Below, one piece after another: positions 52,646 to 61,697 of a stretch of DNA of 64,000 bases (the stretch's first letter is position 1; every line of letters begins with the position of its first letter). The stretch spans positions 1,488,001 to 1,552,000 of the forward strand of contig CP081303.1 of assembly GCA_019720755.1 (NCBI GenBank). The letters run 5' to 3'. Origin of the DNA: Prolixibacteraceae bacterium. GTDB taxonomy: Bacteria; Bacteroidota; Bacteroidia; Bacteroidales; Prolixibacteraceae. The notes under the pieces were generated by a model. That model was not told the origin of the DNA. It did no database searches and saw nothing but the letters and a program-made list of their open reading frames with translations. The translations under genes and the position numbers were made by a program.

Positions 52646-53865
52646 CAGGGCTTGTTCATGAAATTTAAGCAGCGAAGACATCGTGTATTTTATCAGTATT
52701 GTGCACAAGTTCTTCTCTTAAAATATTTAAGTTGTTGTAACTATTTATTTCCATTAACTTACTGCATATAAATAACATAATAGAGGATATCGATTTTTGC
52801 AATCCATGATCTAAAGACTTTAATTTGTCTTCTCCAAAATTAACATCACGAATACGATTCATTATTTCTATTTTCCAATGACCTCTAATAGCTCCAGCAA
52901 TTTCATCGATTTTCCCATTATAATTTGTGATATAATATCGTGTTTCTGTACTCCTTTTATCTCTCTTTACATTATAACTCTCTCTTGTCACTTTAATCAT
53001 ATTACATATGCCACTATTACACCATCTAGGATCTAACATTTCTGTATTTATTGGGTATATTTCGTACTTCCTAGAGTCTATTCTTCCATGTGACTTGTCT
53101 ATTTCTGTCATCACATCATCTACTTTTATATGATTGGATGTATGTACTAAGTCATCCTTTAATTTCTGCTGATTGGACTTTATTTGAGTTAAATAGAATC
53201 GACTATTTTGGTGAATATTAGACAACAGATTTTCTGAATTATGCATTGCATCTAGTGTTACCTTTGCCTTCTCTGGCAACTCAAGAATATGATCATAAAC
53301 AATGTTCTTTTCACTCTCTTTTGTTCCATCATAAAAGCCTAATAACTGCTGTATATTTGTGTTATGACCAATAGAATAAACAATACTTAACCCTCTCTTT
53401 TTATTGCTTTTAGAATCTATACTTCCTCGAAGTTCCTTCCCATCAATAGATATCCATTCTGTAGAAGAGTATACTTCATCACAAATTGTCAAAAAGGAAT
53501 CATAATCAAATTCAGATAGGATTCTTGTTAACTGAACTCGACTTATACAACTGTCGATATCTTTATGCAAACAGATACATAGTTTCTCGTAATGACGAAC
53601 CATATTGCGATGAATTTTATTCATACTTAGATGACCATAACTTGTCAGAATTGAGATAATAAAAAGAGTGATAACAAAAGCCAATTCGTGCTTAAGTCCT
53701 ACATGACTCCTATTATCTACCAATTTGACTTGTAATTTCTCATAAAATCTTCTAATTTCGGCACTTGAAAGGTCGTTATCCATAATTTATATCTGTTTTT
53801 ACAAATCCAAATATAATATGAATAGTCGACCTTTTCTCATTTAAATAATTCATGAACAAGCCCTG
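52646..53865 (-). mobile_element. ISAs1-family insertion sequence (1220 bp)
   Basis: The ends are inverted repeats starting CAGGGCTTGTTCATGAA at 52646 and, reversed, at 53865 (17 bp perfect). The 10-bp target duplication TATCCTAGAT is at 52636-52645 and 53866-53875. It contains one intact transposase gene. It interrupts a SIR2-family gene on the same strand. The perfect duplication and repeats suggest a recent insertion. Confidence 0.95.
52665..53783 (-). CDS. ISAs1-family transposase
   Basis: This 372-residue DDE transposase is intact. Family features are the N-terminal H-repeat-associated region (HVGLKHELAFVITLFIISILTSYG), the first Asp in WISIDGKELRGSIDSK, the second in KAKVTLDAMHNSENLL, and the C-terminal RGHWKIEIMNRIRDVNFGED block with the Glu. 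The ISAs1 family usually makes 8-10-bp target duplications, consistent with the 10 bp seen here. Confidence 0.93.
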   Translation of the reverse strand: MDNDLSSAEIRRFYEKLQVKLVDNRSHVGLKHELAFVITLFIISILTSYGHLSMNKIHRNMVRHYEKLCICLHKDIDSCISRVQLTRILSEFDYDSFLTICDEVYSSTEWISIDGKELRGSIDSKSNKKRGLSIVYSIGHNTNIQQLLGFYDGTKESEKNIVYDHILELPEKAKVTLDAMHNSENLLSNIHQNSRFYLTQIKSNQQKLKDDLVHTSNHIKVDDVMTEIDKSHGRIDSRKYEIYPINTEMLDPRWCNSGICNMIKVTRESYNVKRDKRSTETRYYITNYNGKIDEIAGAIRGHWKIEIMNRIRDVNFGEDKLKSLDHGLQKSISSIMLFICSKLMEINSYNNLNILREELVHNTDKIHDVFAA

Positions 53866-55649
53866 TATCCTAGATAGTGTCGGTAGGTGTTTTCAAGCGA
53901 AAAGTCAGACAACTTAGGTATTCTAAAAAGTCTTTTATAATCTTGTAATGAGATTTTTATTAAGAAACCTTTTTCATTGATTAATTTGTTTTGAGTTTCT
54001 TTCCAATCCCGTACATGGATCTTGCTTAAATCATAATTTGATTTCAAATAGAGAAATAAACATCTGAAAATTTCTGAAATATTATTTTTTTCTGAATTGT
54101 AACCTATTCTTTTTTGTACCTCTTCGTTTTGAATTGAAATCAATGCAATATTATGATTCTTAAATAAGATCCTCTTTTCTCTTGATATTTCATTACCAAG
54201 ACTTAAGAAGTAGATTTTTGATGTTTCAGTGTTGTTTTTTTTCTTTGAATTATCTTTTACTATACTTCTGACCCATTTTAACCACTCTAAGAAATTTGGA
54301 TCTTCGCCAGCAAAACCAATTAGACAAAATGATTCCTGAAGTAGGGATATTCTCATTAATTGGGTAAAGGCTTCATGTTTTTTAGGATAGGTCTCATAAT
54401 CTTCTTTTGCAATTACGTAACATTTATGAATATCCTTATCAAGACAATATTCTGATTCTATATCGCTACGTATTGATCCATGCAACTTGACTATATTTTT
54501 ATTCTTTTGTAATACAAGGTCACTTGCTTTTGTTACTAAATTAAATTTCTTCTCATTCTTCTCACTTCTTTTATCATCTAAAATATTTTTTTCCTTTTTT
54601 TCCTTCTTTTTCTTTTTTCCCTTTAAATAGGTGTCAATATTATCAAGTAATTTATCATATTCTTTTTTCCCTTTTTTCTTCTCTTCTTGCTCATTATTAT
54701 TGTTGACCGTATCATTGGGATTTTTATCATTCAAATGGTAAAAACAGTATAGCGTTTTTACTATTAGATCATCAATGTTAAAGTTGTCTTCTTTGTTTAT
54801 TTCGATTAATAGGTTATCTATTTTGTCTTTGGATTTACGAACGATGCTATCGATATCGTCAGAACAATCACCATTATTATCTTCTTTTTCTATTTTTTCT
54901 ATAAGCTCGTCTATTTTATATTTACGAGTAGTGTTATTAGAATATTCGTTATATTTAAATGTTTTATCCGTTACAGAAAGACATTTTTCGTCCGTTATAG
55001 AAAAACTTTTTTCTAAAATATCTCTTAATTGTTCAGTGGTTTCAACTAAACTATCATCATCTGTTTTCTTCTTTTTAATTGATGTATTTTTATTATCAGG
55101 ATTTTTATAGAGACCTAAGGATGCCTCAAGAAGATTATCATAGTTTGTTGTGTATATATTATTCCATGGTAGCGTTAATAGTTCTTTATGTAACGATAAA
55201 TCATTGTTTAATTCTTTTTCTTTGCCATTTATATGATATGTGAGATTATCATCTTCATTCTGAAATACATAGGGGACTCTTTTCTCAATATAATCTGTTA
55301 TGGCTTCACGATAGCCTTTCTTTAGGATATACAATGACCCTAACTCCAATAATCCGATCTTCTTTTGATAGTGTAAGGCACGCTCAATCATAAAATCTTT
55401 AGGTACATGCTTTATATCTTGAAAGAGATACTTATTTCGATTATAATCTTTTAGTATTTCGTCCTCGAACAGCTCATAAACCATATCATATAGCAGTTCA
55501 TTCCAATTAAGGAATAATTTTGGATCGACGTTTTTACTAAATCCAGCGCCTACCAACAAAGACATATTGCTTTTGGCAAGTTCGCTTTTCAATGAATCTA
55601 ACGATTGCAATTGAGGATCTATTTGAGTCTTGTTTTTATCTGTCATCAC
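53850..55649 (-). pseudogene. N-terminal fragment of the interrupted SIR2 gene
   Basis: This 599-codon stretch contains a SIR2-family NAD-binding domain: SLLVGAGFS (30-38), TTNYDNLLE (167-175), KLHGS with the likely catalytic His390, and GFAGEDPNFLEWL (445-457). Between TTNYD and KLHGS there is an unusual insert of about 200 residues (185-385), rich in Lys, Glu, Asp and Asn, including KGKKKKKEKKEK. The frame is cut by the ISAs1 end: after GY (595) it reads four IS-derived residues (RACS) and stops. Joined to the 50058-52619 fragment it would encode 1453 residues. SIR2 proteins of this size are often abortive-infection anti-phage NADases (DSR type); this function is inferred. Confidence 0.88.
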
Positions 55650-56748
55650 GGGTGTTGTTTTATTGTAAAGAGTAGAATAGATCGTGTTGATTCATATCCA
55701 CACAATCTTATTTTACAATAAATGTATGAAATAGTTAAAATAAAACACCATAAATATGAGATCAGATTATATTACACAGCCTATTTAGAGTAAACTTGGA
55801 AGAATACCCTCTTATGAACGTTGAAAGATCCCCATATACTAATGGAGCAAATGTAAGTGGAAGGAGAACTGTGTGTGGTTTGTTCGGCTCCAGAACAGAT
55901 GAGGGTATGTGCTCATGTGAGTTAGAGTGTTTAACTAATGTGTTCGCGCAAAGAGGGTCCTCGAACAACAAAACGCAAGTTTATTTCCCTGTATCTATGA
56001 TAAAAAGTGTTCGAATCATTGAGGAAATTTCCTCTAGAAGTGAATTTGATGCTGGAATTTTGGTAAAATGATTGGGAGATAAATTACTGGAGAGAGATAA
56101 TTGTTTGCCTCTATCTTTCTATATCTCGCCCCATATTCTATCTCTGGTTTATTCATGTAATCTCTTCCGAGTCGATGGTTCGCTTGGACTAAAATGTTTC
56201 AAGTTGGAGTGGTATTTTAGTTTCTATCTATTATATCTTGTGATGAATAGCTATCCTAATTGTGGGGTTGAAGAGATCTCTAATATCTTGATTGTTAGGT
56301 GTAGATTGCATTTGTTGATGATTTAAATAAGCCGAGATCTATTGGATTGTACCTCTCTGTTTGTAAAGAAGTCCCAGATATTGGTTTAAGTTATTCTAGG
56401 GTATTTTGTGAAGTCTACGTCATTTTGTTGTATCCTATCCATTGACACAATGTTTGCTGTTTAAAAAATCACTAATGTTAAAATATGTATCCATGGTTAT
56501 GTGAAAATATGGATTAAAAAGTGAAATAGGCTCTCAATATATAAAGAATATTGTATGTTATTATCAATAAATGTTATAATATTAAACATAAATTATTGTT
56601 TCTATTTACTTATTAATAATGTCTATTTTGGGGTAAAATTGATTTGTATGTGGAGACGAAGACTATACGCATTTAAGTCAGTTGATAGCACACTAGATAT
56701 TCAATTTAAAATTGCACGTTACTATTTACTAACTAAATCCATGAGCTT
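55650..56748. other. Long region without a convincing gene
   Basis: Of about 1.1 kb, the segment 55796-56070 is less AT-rich than its surroundings and open in more than one frame on both strands (91 codons +, 69 codons -). None of the products resembles a known protein. A structured RNA or a decayed element is possible. The rest (56071-56748) is AT-rich and should hold the promoter of the SusC gene. Confidence 0.5.
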
Positions 56749-59700
56749 ATGTGTAATCGTTTAAAAGTAGAAATTGATCAACGTGAAAGGTTGATCAGAA
56801 GGTTTTATTTAAAGTGGATTTTCGTATTCTTTAGTTTATTGGGAACTATTCCAGTCATAGGACAGACAGATCAAGGTCTAAAGACTATTAAAGGAGTTGT
56901 TCATGACAAAGAGAATTTGCCTATTGCTGGAGCTTCTATTGGAGTCAAAGGAACACAAACGGGTGCGATATCGAATGCTGAGGGAACTTTTGTTTTAAAA
57001 GTGAAAGAGGGTGCTGTACTTATGGTCTCCTTTATTGGGATGAAGCCAGTAGAAATTGTGGTGAACAACAAAGATTTTTATAAAGTTTCACTACAAAGTG
57101 CTTTTGAGTATGTTGATGAAGTGGTCGTTACTGCCCTGGGAATTAAAAGGCAAGAGAAATCATTAACTTATGCTACACAGAAGGTCGATGGTAAGAGTTT
57201 GGCCGCAATTCCAAGTAAGAATTTTATTACTTCCTTAGCTGGACGTACTTCTGGTCTGAATGTGACCACGTCAGGTTCTGGATTGGGGTCCTCTTCTAAA
57301 GTTATTTTAAGAGGTGTTACTTCGATTGTAGGTAACAACCAACCACTTTATGTGATTGATGGGGTACCGATGGCAAATCCAATATTTAGCCAAGTAGAGG
57401 GTGGCGATGGTTTTGGTGGTGGTGTTGATACAGGAGATGGAATCTCTTCTATTAATCCCGATGATATTGAGAGTGTAAATGTTTTGAAAGGAGCTTCTGC
57501 TGCGGCTCTTTATGGTAGTAAAGCTGGAAATGGAGTTATTTTGATAACTACCAAGTCTGGTAAAAATGGCGTGGAGACGATTAATTTTAGTTCGAGTGTT
57601 CAATTTGATAAGGTAAACCATTTAATGAAGTTTCAGAATTCCTACCTGCCAAAAGAGGGTGAGGAGTTCGGAGGAGCCAATTGGGGCGAAGCTTCTGATT
57701 TTACCGATACCCATGTGAAAGATTTTTTTGATACTGGTGTATCTTACACCAATAGAGTCTCTTTTAGTTCGGGTAGTGAAAAGAGAACTTCATATTTGTC
57801 TTATGCCAACTCAAATATGAAAGGTATTGTTCCTAGCAATACACTAAATAAACATAATTTGACGTTGAAGACCTCTTCTAAATATCTTAATGATAAGTTG
57901 AAGGTGGGGGCCCGTGTTAATCTATTAAAGCAAAAGTTAGAACAATCTCCTTCTTCTCCAGGTGAATATTATAATCCTATTTTTGGTTTATATAAATTTC
58001 CAAGAGGGGTCGACTTCAGCCAGTATAGAGATAAGTATGAATATTGGGATGAGGAGAGAAAAATTAATAATCAAAATTGGCCGTTTAAATCAAAATCAGA
58101 TAACCCTTATTGGATCGTAAATAATATACATAAAGAGACCAATAAGAAGAGAGCAATTGTTAATTTGGATGCCTCTTTCGAATTGACTAAATGGGCTACA
58201 TTAAAAGCTCGAGCGAATTTCGATAACACTGTAGAGGATCGCTCATTTAAGGCGCAGGCTGGAACGATGGAGACTCTAGCAAAACAAAATGGTAGATATT
58301 CTTCGAATAAAATTGATCATTTAGAATCTTATGGAGATGTGTTGTTATTGATAAATAAAACGTATGACCAATTTCAATTTGATATTACCTTAGGATCTAG
58401 TATCGAAGATATAAAACATGAGGTAATGGAAGTGAATGGTTATCCATCTCTTCCAAATGTGTTTTCTCCTTCCTCGTTAGAAAATGGTGGAAGTACAACA
58501 GAACGTAAAGAGCATTCACAGGTGCAGTCTGTTTTTGGTTCAGTAAATATTGGCTATAACGACATGATCTATTTGGATGCAACTTATCGTAAAGATTGGA
58601 GTTCTACGCTTCCTGTAGATAATTATGATTTTCAATATCCATCTTTGGGGGGTAGTTTTATCTTCTCTAAACTCTCTGACGAAAAACTCTTGGGTTTGAT
58701 CGATTTTGGTAAGGTGAGAGCTTCGTGGACAAAAGTTGGTAACTCAGTACCTCTGTATGTTGCATCTCAAGGGAGACATACGGTGGATAGAAACGGAAAT
58801 ATCACGCTTAATGATGCAAAACCATTCTATCAATTGAAGCCAGAGATTACGACATCAAAAGAGATTGGTCTTGATTTGAGGGCACTTAATAATAGGATCT
58901 CTTTGGATGCATGTTATTATGTAGCCAATACGAAGAATCAATTCTTCAAGCAGGAGGCTGTCCTTGCATCGGGTTATTCGACCTACTATATTAATGCTGG
59001 AGATGTTGAGAATAAAGGAATTGAGCTAACATTGAATGTGGTTCCTGTTCGAAATGAAAATATGGAGTGGAACACTTCGTTGAATTTTACGAAAAATCAG
59101 AATAAGGTGATTAGTCTTCCTGAGAATTATCAAGAAAATGGCTTTAGATTTAGAGGATATCAAAGTTCTATCTATGCCAAGGAGGGGGAGCCAATCGGAA
59201 AACTATATTCCAAGGTTTTCAAAAAGAGAGATGGTAAATATCTTCTATCTCCTAAAGATAAGGATGATTTAAGTAAAGGATACTCTTTGGTGGTGAGTGG
59301 TGATGAGGAGTATATCGGTGATATCAACCCAAACTTTACAATGGGTTGGAGTAATACGATGAGATACAAGAACCTTAGTTTGTCATTCCTTATTAATGCA
59401 AGTGTTGGAGGCAAAGTGTTGTCTGTAACGCAACATCAACTGTCGAAAAGTGGATTGACAGAAGAGACTGCCGAGATGCGTCGTGATGGAGGTTTTGTGG
59501 TTGATGGATTAGTCTCTAGCGATGAGAAAAATTTCACATCGAAACAAGCAACTATTTCAGCTGAAGACTACTACGCTATAGCACCTGTTGGGGAGTTTCT
59601 TTATGATGCCACGAATGTCAAACTTCAGGAGGCTTCATTAACTTATAGCTTTGGATCACTATTTGGAAAGAATGCCCCTATTAAAGGGTTGGATGTCTCT

Positions 59701-59853
59701 TTGATAGGAAGAAATCTCTTCTTTTTCTATTTAGATGCACCATATGATCCAAGTATTGCAACCTCATCGAAGGGAAATTTTCAACTTAATACGGACCATT
59801 TTGGATTGCCAACAACAAGAAATGTGGGCTTTACAATTAATGTTAAATTCTAA
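56749..59853 (+). CDS. SusC/RagA family TonB-dependent transporter
   Basis: This 1034-residue outer-membrane receptor has a signal sequence (ending near IGQ, residue 39). It has a carboxypeptidase-regulatory-like domain (GVVHDKENLPIAGASIGVKG, about 48-67), a TonB-box-like EYVDEVVVTALGIKRQ, a plug domain (LRGVTSIVGNNQPLYVIDGVP) and the SusC-type barrel ending TINVKF. It imports oligosaccharides or peptides together with the SusD partner encoded 12 bp downstream. No enzyme, sulfatase or regulator gene is next to the pair, so the substrate is unknown. The presumed start has a long leader before the signal core. Confidence 0.93.
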   Translation: MCNRLKVEIDQRERLIRRFYLKWIFVFFSLLGTIPVIGQTDQGLKTIKGVVHDKENLPIAGASIGVKGTQTGAISNAEGTFVLKVKEGAVLMVSFIGMKPVEIVVNNKDFYKVSLQSAFEYVDEVVVTALGIKRQEKSLTYATQKVDGKSLAAIPSKNFITSLAGRTSGLNVTTSGSGLGSSSKVILRGVTSIVGNNQPLYVIDGVPMANPIFSQVEGGDGFGGGVDTGDGISSINPDDIESVNVLKGASAAALYGSKAGNGVILITTKSGKNGVETINFSSSVQFDKVNHLMKFQNSYLPKEGEEFGGANWGEASDFTDTHVKDFFDTGVSYTNRVSFSSGSEKRTSYLSYANSNMKGIVPSNTLNKHNLTLKTSSKYLNDKLKVGARVNLLKQKLEQSPSSPGEYYNPIFGLYKFPRGVDFSQYRDKYEYWDEERKINNQNWPFKSKSDNPYWIVNNIHKETNKKRAIVNLDASFELTKWATLKARANFDNTVEDRSFKAQAGTMETLAKQNGRYSSNKIDHLESYGDVLLLINKTYDQFQFDITLGSSIEDIKHEVMEVNGYPSLPNVFSPSSLENGGSTTERKEHSQVQSVFGSVNIGYNDMIYLDATYRKDWSSTLPVDNYDFQYPSLGGSFIFSKLSDEKLLGLIDFGKVRASWTKVGNSVPLYVASQGRHTVDRNGNITLNDAKPFYQLKPEITTSKEIGLDLRALNNRISLDACYYVANTKNQFFKQEAVLASGYSTYYINAGDVENKGIELTLNVVPVRNENMEWNTSLNFTKNQNKVISLPENYQENGFRFRGYQSSIYAKEGEPIGKLYSKVFKKRDGKYLLSPKDKDDLSKGYSLVVSGDEEYIGDINPNFTMGWSNTMRYKNLSLSFLINASVGGKVLSVTQHQLSKSGLTEETAEMRRDGGFVVDGLVSSDEKNFTSKQATISAEDYYAIAPVGEFLYDATNVKLQEASLTYSFGSLFGKNAPIKGLDVSLIGRNLFFFYLDAPYDPSIATSSKGNFQLNTDHFGLPTTRNVGFTINVKF

Positions 59854-59865
59854 TCCGTCAATATT

Positions 59866-61506
59866 ATGAAAACGAAACTATCAAAAAATATATATACATT
59901 ATTCTTTGTACTAGTATTTCTATCAACATCCTGTACCAATGATTTTGAAGAGATGAACAAGGATCCTTACAAAGTAGAAGATATTTCCACTGGACCTCTT
60001 TTTGGAACCGTACAAAAAAGTATTAAACAGGAACTGCATTATATGTATCAGATTCAACAGAATTTGAATGGGGACCTGTATTGTGGGTATATGACCTCTC
60101 CAAATCCTTATGAGAATGATCACAATAATTCGACCTATAGTTTGATGGATGGATGGAACGAAACTCCATATAAGTATAGAATGACAGGTATTATGAAACC
60201 TATTTCGCAGATACTAAAGTTGTCGGATGAGCGTAGTAAGGATTTTATTGCTATTGCAAAGATACTTCGAGTGTTGGGAATGCATGAGGTGACTGATAGC
60301 TATGGTCCAATACCTTATAGCTCGTATGGAGTGTATGATACTTATGCACCATATGATTCTCAAAAAGAGGTTTATGACTCTTTTTTTAAGGACCTTGCTG
60401 AGGCAGATAAGTTTTTAAAAGAGGTTATTGCAAAGAATCCAGCAAAGAGTGCTTTTAAGAAGTATGATTATATGTTGGGAGGAGACTATTCTAAATGGAG
60501 AAGATTAGGGAATAGTTTGCGATTACGACTTGCAATTCGTATCTCTAATGTAGATTATGCTAGAGCGAAAATGGAAGCTGAAAAAGCAGTTGCAAATGGG
60601 GTGTTAAACGAAACGGATGGTGTTGTTGGTATGTTGGATGTAACAAGTTCGAATCCCTTGTATACGATCTCTAATGTTTGGCACGATGCCAAATTAGGGG
60701 CCAATATGGAATCGATATTGGTGGGGCTTAAAGATCCACGATTGGAAAAATATTTTACTCCAACAGAAGATGCTAAAGCAAAGGCTTTGGGAACAAACTA
60801 TACGCTAAGTACAGGTGAAGCGGTGCGATTTCAGGGAATAAGAAATGGGGTTCGTCTAGTGAATAAGGGGCTGAGAACAGGTTTTTCTACTTTAGGTAAA
60901 CCTTGGCAAGAGTCACAGGAGAAGATGACACCAATCTATTTTATAGTTCCTGCTGAGATTTATTTCTTAAGAGCCGAAGGAGCATTAAAAGGTTTTAATA
61001 TGAATGGAACAGCTGAGGCCCTATATAAAGAAGGGGTTGAGGTGTCTATGAAACAATGGGGGGTAGAGATCTCGAAAGTTGGGACATATCTTAATGATGA
61101 AACATCTCACCCTTCTGATTATGTCGATCCAATTAATCAAGAGAATAATATTGTTGCAGCTTCGCATGTCTCTATTAAATGGGATGAATCTTTGTCGAAA
61201 GAGGAGAAGTTAGAGAAAATTATTACCCAAAAGTGGATTGCGAACTTTCCTAATGGACAAGAGTCATGGAGTGAATTCAGAAGAACAGGTTATCCTAAGC
61301 TTCATGTGATAAAGACCAATGATAGTTATGCCATCGAAAATGGACAGGTTGATAGCAAAATAAAGATACGTAGGTTGCCATTTCCAAAAGGAGAGGTGAA
61401 AGACAATATTGCTGAAGTGAAAAAAGCATATCAATATCTTTCGAGTGGTAAAGACAATGCTGGAACACGCCTTTGGTGGGATACTGGAAGTAATAAATTC
61501 AATTAA
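59866..61506 (+). CDS. SusD/RagB family surface lipoprotein
   Basis: This 546-residue protein has a lipoprotein signal peptide (FLSTSC, Cys23) and the tetratricopeptide-type helical core of SusD-like proteins. Typical features are NDFEEMNKDPYKVED after the lipid Cys, WRRLGNSLRLRLAIRISNVD (about 206-225), the late EIYFLRAEGALKG helix (about 364-376) and the C-terminal WANFPNGQESWSEFRRTGYPKL block. The partner SusC lies directly upstream. Family members bind the glycan at the cell surface and form a lid over SusC. It ends an operon with a good terminator. Confidence 0.93.
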   Translation: MKTKLSKNIYTLFFVLVFLSTSCTNDFEEMNKDPYKVEDISTGPLFGTVQKSIKQELHYMYQIQQNLNGDLYCGYMTSPNPYENDHNNSTYSLMDGWNETPYKYRMTGIMKPISQILKLSDERSKDFIAIAKILRVLGMHEVTDSYGPIPYSSYGVYDTYAPYDSQKEVYDSFFKDLAEADKFLKEVIAKNPAKSAFKKYDYMLGGDYSKWRRLGNSLRLRLAIRISNVDYARAKMEAEKAVANGVLNETDGVVGMLDVTSSNPLYTISNVWHDAKLGANMESILVGLKDPRLEKYFTPTEDAKAKALGTNYTLSTGEAVRFQGIRNGVRLVNKGLRTGFSTLGKPWQESQEKMTPIYFIVPAEIYFLRAEGALKGFNMNGTAEALYKEGVEVSMKQWGVEISKVGTYLNDETSHPSDYVDPINQENNIVAASHVSIKWDESLSKEEKLEKIITQKWIANFPNGQESWSEFRRTGYPKLHVIKTNDSYAIENGQVDSKIKIRRLPFPKGEVKDNIAEVKKAYQYLSSGKDNAGTRLWWDTGSNKFN

Positions 61507-61539
61507 TTTTTGTTGAGAATATATTGATCTAAATAGAAA

Positions 61540-61576
61540 AAAGAGGATGTCCTGTTTTAGGCATCCTCTTTCTATT
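61540..61576 (+). terminator. Terminator of the SusC/SusD operon
   Basis: AAAGAGGATG (61540-61549) pairs with CATCCTCTTT (61562-61571), with inner CCT/AGG pairing, followed by T/A-rich sequence. Confidence 0.85.
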
Positions 61577-61697
61577 AAATATCATGATTCAAGTAAAAAC
61601 TTTTATGATTTCAATTGTGTGTCGTTCGTGGAATTTCATGGGATCACTATGTCTATACGATAGTGCTGTAGTAAGCCTATGTCAAAACTAATTTTCC

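Noticed and set aside
55796-56326. 91- and 84-codon plus-strand ORFs and a 69-codon antisense ORF
   Set aside because: They are adjacent or overlapping, with compositions unlike the other proteins here; reported only as an unexplained region.
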